From positions 1,047,263-1,111,262 of the forward strand of contig KN832554.1 in the NCBI GenBank assembly GCA_000827205.1: a stretch of DNA of 64,000 nucleotides, read 5' to 3'. Position numbers and translations under genes: made by a program. Under the pieces are notes generated by a model that searched no databases, was not told the origin of the DNA, and worked only from the letters and a program-made list of their open reading frames with translations. Below are positions 23,475 through 33,183 of this stretch, one piece after another (positions within the stretch are counted from its first letter, which is position 1; each line of letters begins with the position of its first letter). The DNA is from Plicaturopsis crispa FD-325 SS-3. Lineage: Eukaryota > Basidiomycota > Agaricomycetes > Amylocorticiales > Amylocorticiaceae.

Positions 23475-24418
23475 TTATTCGGCCTTAGATAACTCATCCA
23501 AAATGATCTACTGGTTGTTTTAGCAAAATCATCGGATACAATCAAGAGGACACATACCGCGAGACGAGCTCTGTGGACCAGGGGGGCTTTATCCGACCTG
23601 ACGATCAGTGTGAGGGCGGATTTGAACGCTTTCAGCCGCTGCAGCTGGTCAGCATCATGAGCGCCCCACTTGTCGTTCGCCATGTCCTCTGCGTCATTTG
23701 GAATAGCAGCCCAAAGAGTCTCGTACTTGAATTGGTTGACTGGGTTGTCGAGTGCATGGAGGAGCTGCTCCCCGGAATGAAACAGCAGCGATAGACCTCC
23801 AGGTACGCCGAGGATCTCACCCCCTTCGAGGCGGCCGACCAGCGACCAGAGACGAAGTTGAGCCTGATGCTGCCGTCCGTATTCCGCTAGAGATGAAGTA
23901 TACGATTCATCGGGAATGTAGTCGGTCTCGGCAACTAGTGCGTCCCCTGTGGGATTGAGGTGACAGCCTGGGGGTACGGGAATCTCTCTGGGACCTCAGA
24001 GGTTAGCTAGGGCAGAATGCCTAGGACGGAGAAGTATTGCTCACCCCAGCTGTGCGCGAAGAGAGTCGAAAATGACACCGTTCGCGAACTTATACAGCCC
24101 ATCTTCGTCGTCGCGGCTCAATCCCTCCTCTTTCAGCAAAGAGATAAGCTCTGCGATGAGGGCAATATACGGCGCTGACTCGGAAAACTGGTGCGTGTTG
24201 TGTATGAGATGGTGGCAAGCATAGTAGTACAACAGTGGGCGGTGTTTCGGGTCGTCGAAGAGCTTGAACAGCTCCTGGGCAGTCGTGAGTGGCGAGAGCC
24301 TGAACAGAATGATATGTCGCGTGAACGCGTCGACGTCGTCGTTCCACTTGTCCTGGATTTCTTCAGACGCAGAGTCTTCGAATGGTTCTGGCAGAGAAGG
24401 TTCGGCGGCGTTGGACAT
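23475..24418 (-). CDS. Unrecognised conserved-looking helical protein
   Basis: Starts MSNAAEPSLPEPFEDS at 24418. The first exon runs to about 24044. A second exon begins near REIPVPPGCHLNP, and a last short exon codes for IILDELSKAE, ending at 23475. The protein is about 275-280 aa, acidic at the start and mainly helical, with LYYYACHHLIHNTHQF, LWSLVGRLEGGEIL and NQFKYETLWAAIPND as notable segments. No signal peptide or membrane segment is visible. I do not recognise the family; a fungal DUF3632-type protein is possible but unproven. It is convergent with the ABC-F gene, with 148 bases between stops. Confidence 0.65.
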
Positions 24419-25532
24419 GGCGGTGTAGTATGTTAGCGGTGAGTTCTTCAGTTATGTTTTTGATTTATCTACTGCTAGTTTGTAACTTGTTTGCAGGTGA
24501 AACGTCAACGTTTCGAGGAACAACATAGCGTGTGCTTGGCACCTTGACTAGCACAACATGAGCTCGAAAGCTGTACAATTTGGTTCCTATCAGGCACTCT
24601 CCAGCATTTGGAAGTCAACGGAAGCAAGTTGGAAACAGCATGAAAGCATGAGCATGAAACGTTGCCACTCGTCGGGGCAGTGCACCCATCACCAGGACTC
24701 GACAGACCAAAGTAGATCCGCGGAGCAAGGCCAGTTTCATAATTGAATTAATGTTGTTTCCTCCCCTCCTTAGGTTGCCGTCGACGGTGACATCGGCCAT
24801 AACGTGGGTCGTCTACTTGCTTACTCGCCGTGCTGTGTAAAGATGCGCGTGGAAGTCCTACAATCTTGGTGAGCACACAAAATATCTGAGCGGGGGCAAG
24901 CGCTCCGACTCGGAGTCGCCAAAATTGCGCTGAAATGTGTCCTTCAATTCCAGCCAGGTTACTTGTTCGCGACTGTGCAAACGAGCGCGATAGGATCGAT
25001 GTGCTATTCATACAGCTACTATCGTGAACTTGCTGAAGCCCGTCTTCGCGATTCGGAGTCAAGTAAGTAAAATTTTGCTGCTGTACACCGTACAGCCACT
25101 AGAGAATGGGCAGCCACATGGCTTCCAACCTACTATTCCTGACGGAGATAAGATAGCCAAGCACAACATCTGTAATCCTCAAACGCCTACGAGCGTCGGA
25201 CCATGCCAGGGCCAGGGCCAGCCAGCGCTTGCAGTCGTACATCGAGAGCAAAATTTTACTCTGTCCGATGCTCTTGCGGTATAAAAGGACAGATATGTGA
25301 AGGGGAAATCCTCACTCGCTCTCCGCCTTCGTTTGTTTTCTCTGGAACCCGAGTCTTCTCCCTTTTAATATCTTAATCGCAGGTATGCAGAGGATCATAT
25401 TCACCCGATCGACAAGGCACTGACTCCTCTGATACAGGATCCTGGTGTATCCTTGCAGCAGCTAGACTGTTTAATTTTCCGACCGCATTAATTTTTATCA
25501 CTCCCCTTTGCATCCCTCTCGACACGACAAAC
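24419..25532. other. Long intergenic region upstream of the secreted RNase gene
   Basis: At 1.1 kb this is the longest gene-free stretch apart from the transposon region. Short open frames show no protein-like sequence. The part nearest the RNase gene has a TATA box (25280) and a pyrimidine-rich leader. A long promoter fits a regulated secreted product, but this is inference. Confidence 0.45.
25280..25286 (+). promoter_or_regulatory. TATA box of the RNase gene
   Basis: The sequence GGTATAAAAGG stands alone in a GC-balanced context, about 250 bases upstream of the ATG at 25533. The following CT-rich stretch (25310-25365) is a likely transcription start zone. Confidence 0.5.
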
Positions 25533-26610
25533 ATGCTCGCCCGTTCATTTACCCTCCTTATGGTCTTGGCCATCGTGCTCTCCGCTATGGCAGCACCCGT
25601 CGATGTGGTATGTACCCGTCCGCTTAAAGCGTACATACATCTCTCTGATGCATCTATAAAATAGACACTCGAGCAGCGTGGTTTATTCTCCAGCTCGAAG
25701 AGCGGTGCCGCAAAGCCCATCGCCGCAAAGCCTAAGCCTTCGCCCAAGCCTACTGTGACGAAAGCAGCCACCACTGCGGTCCCGGTCGCCACGAAGGCGG
25801 CGACCATCACGACCGCTGCCGCTCCCGCCTCCACCTCCGTCAATCTCGCATGTGCAGACTCTGGAATCAGCGGGATCTTCGACTCCATAGGAGATAGCCT
25901 TGGTCTCAAACGCTCCGACGCGCCTGCTTGCACGGCAGAGGAGAGGAAGGCCGCGAAAGCTGCCAAAGCACAGGCCAAGAAGGACGCCGCCGCCGCTAAG
26001 GCGGCCAAGCAGGAGGAAGAAAAAAAGGCTGCGGAAGCGGCGAAACGCGTAGGTCTTCGCTTTCGTATTGACGGCAGCGAGGTGCTGATACCATGCTACA
26101 GCCCGTTGGCAAGGTCACGAATGCACCGAGCAAGTCTGTTTCGTGCAAGGGCAAGGGCGGTACTACTACCACTATACCCGTCTCGAGCATCCAGACCGCC
26201 GTGAGCCTCGCGCAGGCTGGCCCTCTTCAGAAAGCCGGTGCTCAGAAATTCCCGCATCCCTTTAACAACCGTGAGGTACACAGAATAATTATCTGTCATG
26301 ACGAAGCCACCGCTAAATATTATCCGCAGGGTGTGCAAGTGGACCCGGCCTGCCAAGGGAAGACACTAGAGGAATTCGCTGTTGGTGAAGACATGTCGAC
26401 ATTCCAGAACATCCCGTCCGTCCTCGGGAACTTCAACCAGTTCCGTGTGCTCATCACCACTCCGGACGCGACTGGTAACACGATTTTCTGCGGTGTCGTA
26501 CGTTCCCTCCTTCACTCGCATTAGGTTGACACTGACCCTTTCACCATTAGATGACCCACGGAGAATCGACGACGGGCAGCTTTGACAAGGACCTGTGCAC
26601 AGAGCTTTAG
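25533..26610 (+). CDS. Secreted RNase N1/T1-like ribonuclease with propeptide
   Basis: Five exons (25533-25607, 25665-26048, 26102-26275, 26330-26497, 26551-26610), all with phase-0 introns, give 286 aa. Residues 1-20 are a signal peptide. Residues 26-108 are Ala/Thr/Pro/Lys rich and end in KR (107-108). An Ala/Lys/Glu-rich helix-like segment (109-153) ends in another KR (152-153), exactly before the enzyme domain. The domain (154-286) matches the microbial guanyl-specific RNase fold: KFPHPFNNREG, LEEF, QFRVLIT and MTHG. Proposed catalytic residues are His205, Glu226, Arg250 and His270; the position of RNase T1 Tyr38 is Phe203. The family cleaves RNA after G and includes secreted nutritional and toxic RNases. 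Kex2-type processing at the KR pairs is inferred. Confidence 0.8.
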
Positions 26611-27094
26611 AGCACCTTCACGATGCGATTGAGTGGGCCATGATTTTACGATTTAATTTATACACTAAAGCATATACATACTTAACGATAATGGCACTGC
26701 ATACATTCTTTACATTTTCGTTTCGTGTGATCCAAGTCATTCGGATTCTGCACGTTGACTGGATCAAGCTTCGGTTGGGGATATCGAGCTGTGAGTACGC
26801 AATTTGGCAGCTACCCGAGAGCCTGTACCCCGCGCGCCAGAGCGGCGTGGAAAGAACATGTGAGACTAATCAAAGCATCTCATGCCAGTACATACTGCCA
26901 ACAGCTCCAGACCCGCTGCGCAGGATTGGTGAATTAAGGTTTTAACCATTTTGGGGCCACGTCCATGGAGAAAGCGGTCATGCTATCTATGCTGCTATGA
27001 TGTGATAAACCCGCCCAATTATTTCACTTGATAAAATACTTACTTGTACAATATGGATCAACTTCATACAAGATTATACGTAGTCCACGACCGA
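26611..27094. other. Convergent intergenic region
   Basis: 3' flanks of the RNase gene (plus) and branching enzyme gene (minus). AT-rich just after 26640. Nothing else was recognised. Confidence 0.45.
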
Positions 27095-29663
27095 CTACTT
27101 TGCCAGCACCAAACAAGTTCTTGTCGGAATGTAAACCTGCAATTACCGGTGCCGTCAGTGCTCCGCATCCTCAAATACCCACATCGACAAATGAAAACAC
27201 ACCTGGAGCCAATTCTTCCGCCCATTCCACTCCATGGGCGTCGTGAAGAACTTGGAGTCCAACGCGATGTTGTCGAACCCGCCGAACCGCCCCTCATCGC
27301 TGGACAGCACGATGTGGTATTCGCCTGCCTCCTCGACGCCCACACGATAATCCGTAAAGGATTGTGACGGGTGGAAGTTGAATATGAAGAGCAGCCCCGC
27401 GCGCTCGTACACAATTACTTTGTCTGCTTCGTTCTTGAGTGACACGTATGCCTGAACCAGGTGGATCAGTGTAAATAGGCCATGTGGACACTTCATAAGA
27501 GGAGGATAGCTCACTGGAGGAGAATGGAGCCAGCCGTACTGCCCGGCCAAAAAGTTCATGGCAGCATCGAAGTTGTTGAGGTACCGGTAGCGCAGAAGTG
27601 GGTCATCGACACAGTTCCACTGCCGCCTGGCGTAGTGGAACGAGTTGTTGTTGCCTTCACGAGGGAAATCGAGCCACTGATGCACATTTCGTTGAGCAAG
27701 TGCAAGCTTGCATTGGACGGAGGAGCATTGCTTACCTCTGGATGCCCGAACTCATTCCCCTCAAAGTTTAGATATCCTTCTCCGCCCAGAGAATGCACGA
27801 GAAGGCTAACAAGGATAGTTAAGTCGAGTTGAAGCGCCTTGATTAAAGGAAACTACACACCGTATTAATTTATGCAAAGCGATTCCCCTTGCAACCACAG
27901 GTGTGTACTCCGACAGATCCGACATGTTGGTATCTAGTCACAATCGTCAGTCCACAACTTATGCCTATACCAAGGAATAAATAGAAGCTTACACATTTCC
28001 TTGTCCATCAGCCAGAACGCCAATGTTTTATCGCCGACGAGCGCCTGGTCATGGCTTTCGCAGTACGCGATACTTTTCTCGCCATAGCGCCTATTCGTGA
28101 GTGTGTGCACGATCTCGCCCATATCCCACGCGTCGTCCGTCTTGTGCTTGATCAGCTTGATCCACATGTCCGGGATCGCCATGGAGAGACGGTAGTCAAA
28201 TCCAATACCACCTTGGACGACGGGTCTGCAGAGTAGCGGCATTCCCGAGACGTCCTCCGCTATGGTGATTATGTCCGGATATAGCTCGTGCATCGCATCG
28301 TTTGCCTGTAATACAATGTTTTCAGCCGCTGCCACGAGACGCGCAGGTAGCGAAGCGCTTACGATCATGAGGTATACGATCCCTTCTTGATCGGCCCCTG
28401 GACCGAAGTATTCGTGGTAGCCTCCTGAGAAGCCTGTGCCAATACCGTGGTGGGTATACATCATGCTCGTGACGCCGTCAAACCGGAACCCGTCAAACCT
28501 GTACTCCTCCATGTAGAAGCGCAAGTTGCTGAGCAGGAAGCGCAGGACCTCGTGCGACCCGTAGTTGAACAGGCGGCTGTCCCAGAGTTCGTGCCGCCCT
28601 TTGGCGCCCTCGTGGAAGTAGAGGTGGTCGGTGCCGTCGAACTCGTTGAGGCCGTCCAGGACATTCTTGCATGCGTGGGAGTGTATCATGTCCAGGAGAA
28701 CAGTGAGTCCCATGCCGTGTGCGGTGTCGATGAGCTCCTTCAGCTCGTCGGGTGTTCCATAACGGGAGCTTGCGGCAAAGAAGTTGGTCACTTGGTACCC
28801 GAATGCTAATGATCACAGTGTCAGTACGGCTGCCCAGAGGACATAGTCAAAGAATATGCTAACATGCGTAGTATGCGTGCTCCATAATGGCCATGAGCTG
28901 GATGGTGTTGTACCCAAGCGCTTTGATTCGCGGCAATATGTTACTCGTGAACTCCTTGTATGTGCCGACGCGCCCTTCGGAGGACGAGATACCAACATGC
29001 GCCTCGTAGATGCGCACGTCTTTCGGCTGGGGCGGTTTTGCGTTTTTGAACGTGTACCGCTCCGATGCGGGCGGGTTCCAAAAGTGCGCATCGTATACGG
29101 GCGATACAGAGAGGTCTTGGGTGACACGTTTTATCCATGCGGGGAGCCGTTCGATCCGTTGGCCAGACGGAAGGATCATAGATATCTGTACGGTTCTTCA
29201 TTTAGGGTAGAACTGTGCTATGATGGACAACATTGAACGAACCTTGAGTTTTGAGTCGTGGGCGATGGCACAGGAACCACCCACGGGTGGGACTGTGATC
29301 TCCCAAACACCGAATCCATCCTTTGCCATCGGATGCGAGGTTCTGTTCCAGCCATCTTAATAGGATATGATTATTATTCCCCGCCTCCAATGTCGTTCAA
29401 GAGCACTCACTGAAATCGCCGATCAAGTACGCTTCCTTGGGATTCGGTGCCCACTCCCTATACACGACCGTACCATCGCTACCGACCTGGAAGCCAAGCT
29501 TCTCATATCCCCGCGTGAATTTCTCATACCCGCCTTCGTGCGTGTCGATGGTGTCCTTCCACTGTCTGAATTTTTCGTGCCTCTCCTGAATCGCAGGCAC
29601 AAACGGCTCTAGATACCCGTCGAGTTCGACAACGACTTTGGGATCCAGCGGTGCTGAGGGCAT
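27095..29663 (-). CDS. GLC3: 1,4-alpha-glucan (glycogen) branching enzyme
   Basis: Multi-exon, start [21 protein letters not shown] at 29663, last exon coding [13 protein letters not shown] at the stop. It transfers alpha-1,4-glucan segments to alpha-1,6 positions during glycogen synthesis in the cytosol. Visible in order: the CBM48 region ([18 protein letters not shown]), [45 protein letters not shown], the nucleophile segment [16 protein letters not shown] (Asp), [10 protein letters not shown] (acid/base Glu), and [14 protein letters not shown]. The C-terminal all-beta domain is also present ([20 protein letters not shown]). These are the GH13 subfamily 8 hallmarks and the protein appears complete. 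Confidence 0.95.
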
Positions 29664-29966
29664 TCTGTATGGCCTGTCCTAGGAGCACGAGATGAAAATC
29701 GATGAGGGGGAGAGGGCAAAGGCATTTTGTGGCTCCAGCCTGTTCTAAACAGTGGAGAAATGCGGCGTGACGTCGATGTAAGGTACTCACTAGGGTTAGG
29801 GTTTATATAGGTTTATATATTGGTCTCTTCGATGTTTCGATACTTTAATTACAATTCCTTTCACACTGACGGAGACATAGCACAGACATACAGGTAAGTA
29901 GAGTAGCCGGTAAATAGTATTAGATTCATCTATACATCGAAGGTAGGATGTGCCAGAACTGAGACT
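29664..29966. promoter_or_regulatory. Promoter of the branching enzyme gene
   Basis: Two copies of TATATAAAC on the minus strand (29801-29810 region and 29811-29820 region) lie about 140-155 bases upstream of the branching enzyme ATG and are plausible TATA elements. A TAGGGTTAGGGTTT tract sits at 29791-29804 next to them. The remainder is the 3' flank of the Sec14-like gene. Confidence 0.4.
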
Positions 29967-31395
29967 CTACGATGCCTCAACGGCCACACTGCTTTCCCCT
30001 GCCGCTGCAAAGTTCTCGACATTCTTCGGCGTCGCTTCTGCCCTGTCCGAAAGCGATAGATTGCCAACGTTGTCAGCTCCATCTGTAGCGGGTTGCTCGG
30101 AAGATCCTTCCACACTCGCAGGCGTGATTGCACCCTGGCCTACAACGTCTGCATCGGGCTGCGATGGTCCACCAGGGGAGTTTTCCACTCGGGTACCGTC
30201 CGGAGCAATTCCGCAACGTCTGGAGAATATATTAGCTATGTGCGGACGTGTCATACTTTAAGCCCAACTCACGCAACAATTTGCTCCCAGTAACTGACGG
30301 GCTCGAACTTGTACTCGAATTTCCCACCAAAGTCCGCATCGAGATGCTCATCGGGTATTAATTCCCTCAAATCGGGGTTGAAACGCATCTGAAAATAAGC
30401 GTTTAGTGAATAGGAGTTATCTGCGTTAGCTCCCGGACATACCTTATCCCGGGTGACAGGGTCTAGGAAGGGTGATATTCCTTTGTAGAAGAAATTTAGG
30501 AGGTACGGGAGGTTGACGACAAGCGCGCGTCCGAGGGTCTCAACGTAGTGCTGCTGCAGGATATGCAGCACCTTGCTTGCGACGGATATCGAGGGGTTGG
30601 TGCGGAGAGTGGTACTTTTGTAGTCCACGATGATGACGAGCGACTCCTGCCCTGGCGGCATGAAATCTTTCGCGCGCTCACTGTTAAAGGGGGGACGCGA
30701 GTTATAAATCGATTGACGTAGAAAGAACGGGGTACGTACAGGCACCAGACGAGGTGGCGAACTTGACGATGGCTGCGTTCTGTGTTCTCGCGACCGGGGC
30801 GCATGTACAAAATTGGCCGTCCGTCCTTGTCGAAGCCATTCAAAATGCTGAGCACGATCATGTTAAGTCAACAAACCAAATTGAGAAGGGGGCTTCTTAC
30901 ATCTTTCCGGTTTCACTCTCTATCCGGACCTATGTTGCACATTAGAGGTTGGTCTGCCTTGAGAAAGCAGGTACTCACCTCTTCTGGGGGTATAAGGTCG
31001 GGCTTGAAATCTCTACGCCACTCGAGTGTCCCCTTTATGCGTTTCTTCGCATCGTCAAACTTCCATTTGGCAGCACGCATGTATCTATTGAAACGTTGAG
31101 ATCCACACAATTTCCAGGGTAAGAAAATACGATGCGACGCACCGTGGCATTGTATCCGGCAGATTTAGCCATCGCAGCTCCCAGGGATGGTATGGATCCG
31201 TCTCAGGAAGAAGTAAAGTGTCTGCGTACTAGGATGGAACCATGCTATCAGTAAACGAACAGCTTGCGATAATAATAAAAGACCGACTTCACGGAGAGCC
31301 TTGATCTGTGCTGTCTGCTCCTCGGTGTACTCATGGATAGGCCCGACCTTGGTGCCGGGCGCTGGGTATGTCAGTACCTCGCTCGTTTGGACCAT
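29967..31395 (-). CDS. Sec14-like CRAL-TRIO phosphatidylinositol transfer protein
   Basis: About eight exons. Start MVQTSEVLTYPAPGTKVG at 31395. The CRAL-TRIO N-terminal helices read YMRAAKWKFDDAKKRIKGTL and WRRDFKPD. The lipid-binding domain follows: GFDKDGRPILYMRPGREN, SLVIIVDYKSTTL, ILQQHYVETLGRALVVNLPY, FFYKGISPFLDPVTRDK and a C-terminal GKFEYKFEPVSYWEQI. This is typical of fungal Sec14/Pdr16-type proteins that exchange phosphatidylinositol and other lipids between membranes. A Ser/Pro/Ala-rich tail of about 80 residues follows the domain. One internal exon of 29 bases (VRIESETGK segment) is needed to keep the frame. Confidence 0.88.
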
Positions 31396-31545
31396 TAGAG
31401 ATGTCGATTTTGAAAGCAAGTATTAGATAGGGTGTGATACAAGATCCTCAGGTATATGGTAGTAGCGAACAAGAAAGAAACAAGGGGCGAACAGCGCCTC
31501 CGAGTCTGCCGCCCGAGCAAATCATGAGTAATTCTCGGAGGAGCC

Positions 31546-31553
31546 GCCCTTGT
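31546..31553. repeat. Left target site duplication
   Basis: GCCCTTGT directly left of the inverted-repeat element; an identical copy lies at 32817-32824. Confidence 0.75.
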
Positions 31554-31613
31554 GGAGGACATGTCGATTCCAGAGAATCCGCCCCATCCGTCCGTCCGGA
31601 AAAATTGGTCATT

Positions 31614-31696
31614 CCAAGGGTTTTCGGAAAGCGGCCATGGCCCCGGAGGGGCCAAGGGTTTTCCGCGGTGGTTTGCCAAATCCACCAAGGGTTTTC
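31614..31696. repeat. Three copies of CCAAGGGTTTTC inside the transposon
   Basis: Identical 12-base units begin at 31614, 31652 and 31685, spaced 38 and 33 bases apart, just inside the left terminal repeat. Subterminal direct repeats of this kind are commonly transposase binding sites (inference). Confidence 0.7.
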
Positions 31697-32315
31697 AGTC
31701 TGTAGGCCTACAGAATTGTTACTCAGAGCTCTAAGAATTCGCGAAAAATCGCGAAAATAATCTGCATATGCTCCTGCACCTCTCTATAAGCACTTCATAG
31801 CATTTAACTGCCTTGGGTGCAGTACAGTAGCTGTTATTGACCAAAATTTCGACTATTTTCGTGTTTTTGGTGCTTTACCAAGGCTCAGAGCTTGATTTTA
31901 ATATCTCAGGACCTGCATTCATGCTGCATAAGTGCTATGTACGGGTCTCAAAATTTTCGACCGCCTGCGGCGCGCTCGTCGAGCCAAAATACGTCGGTCA
32001 ACGCGTTTTGGCGCGCTGGGTCGCGGCCACGCGTCCGAATTAGGTAGAACGTTACGTAATCTGACCACGGACCTTCCTACCGTCGTTCCCGTTAAAGTTC
32101 GCATTTTTTCGCCTTGAGACCAAGGACTTTGCATTGGAGGCAGTATAAGCTATTAAAAATCAAATTTGAGACGAGAAAATCGAGTTCCTGCACGAAAATG
32201 AGTGCTTCAGTGTTTCGAGGAAACCACGTGCTTCAAATCGGTCCAAAAATCGGTCAATCGGTCAATCGGTCGCGGCTTCCGCTTTGGGAAATCCCTTGGT
32301 ATGGCGATTCTGCCT

Positions 32316-32333
32316 CCGTCCGTCCGTCCGTCC
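32316..32333. repeat. (CCGT)n short tandem repeat inside the transposon
   Basis: Four to five CCGT units, the same motif that ends each terminal inverted repeat. Nearby, at about 32235-32272, ATCGGTCA-type units are also repeated in tandem. Confidence 0.6.
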
Positions 32334-32816
32334 GCCATCACGTGGTCTTAAATAGGACTGTGGCGCAAACATCTGTACCGTCCCGCCGCCGCCTTGAGGC
32401 ATTATACGCTACGAAATTGTATCCTAGAGCCAACATAGACATCCAATGCACATACTGACGAGCGGCGGGAGCGTTCCGTCATGTTCTGACAGTATCATAG
32501 GCCGAATAAGTGGCGGGATGCAGGAAAATCTGCTTAAGTCATGTTTGTATGGCGGTAAAATGCTTCGTAGTGGTAATACACGATATACAACTATGGTAGG
32601 CACTAATATACTATGCGGTAGAGCGCCATGACCGCTTACGAGGGCGGCGGGCATGAATTACGGGTCCCGACGCCCAAACAAGAATCCCGCCACAGCGGCG
32701 GGGGCGCCTGGAGTTCAATGCCGGGCGATGCCGAAAGGTGGGGTACCGGTTGCGATTGAAATCCGTCCATCCGGACGGACGGACATGGGGCGGATTTTCT
32801 CAAATCGACATTTCCT

Positions 32817-32824
32817 GCCCTTGT
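32817..32824. repeat. Right target site duplication
   Basis: GCCCTTGT directly right of the inverted-repeat element, in the same orientation as the left copy at 31546-31553. Confidence 0.75.
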
Positions 32825-33183
32825 AAAAGTGCTGAGGCGAAACCTCGAAAATTAATTGACCGGGGCCGACGGATCCGCGACAGATCTGCCCCCTGAGATT
32901 AGATAATTCTTGTCACGCGGCCTTGCTCGACCACGCGACAAGTTCGAGTTCAAGTCTTCAGCCACAATTGCAACCACCTCGAGCTCATCGTCCTCGACAG
33001 CGAGCTCGGCCTCTTCCTCATCGTCCACGCCGACGTGCTCTATCCACGACCACGTCTCTAATACTACTGCTAGAAAAACTGCTCTCCGAGACCAGGCATT
33101 TCGCGTCGACGTTCACGCCCTGTACAGATTGTACAGTCTCGTTCAGCCTCGCTGCGATCCTCTGTACGATAGTCCTCGCAGCA

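Larger units (their letters stand above)
31554..32816. mobile_element. Non-autonomous TIR DNA transposon (hAT-like, by target duplication)
   Basis: The ends are imperfect inverted repeats of about 45 bases. The left end (31556-31599) and the reverse complement of the right end (32771-32816) both read AGGAxATGTCGATT, then A-rich sequence, then AATCCGCCCCAT and CCGTCCGTCCGG. They differ at four positions plus one 2-base indel. Both ends are flanked directly by the same 8 bases, GCCCTTGT (31546-31553 and 32817-32824), as expected for a target site duplication. Eight-base duplications are usual for hAT and P-type elements. No transposase-like open frame exists in the 1,263 bases, so the element would need a transposase from elsewhere. 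The left end has two extra bases (GG) between duplication and repeat. Confidence 0.8.
31396..33183. other. Divergent intergenic region split by a transposon
   Basis: Lies between the start codons of the Sec14-like gene (minus) and haspin (plus). A 1.26-kb inverted-repeat element occupies most of it. Without the element the two start codons would be about 0.5 kb apart. A perfect 8-base inverted repeat (CCTCCGAG at 31497, CTCGGAGG at 31534) lies just outside the left end of the element. Confidence 0.7.

Noticed and set aside
29791-29804. Telomere-like TAGGGTTAGGGTTT
   Set aside because: Only two units inside a gene-dense region between two complete genes; too short for an interstitial telomere claim.
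31434-32654. Short open frames inside the transposon region
   Set aside because: None exceeds about 115 codons and none resembles a transposase; they overlap the inverted repeats and simple repeats.
32923-33183. In-frame N-terminal extension of haspin
   Set aside because: It is low-complexity Ser/Arg sequence close to the transposon; the later ATG at 33184 begins the sequence seen in related haspins.
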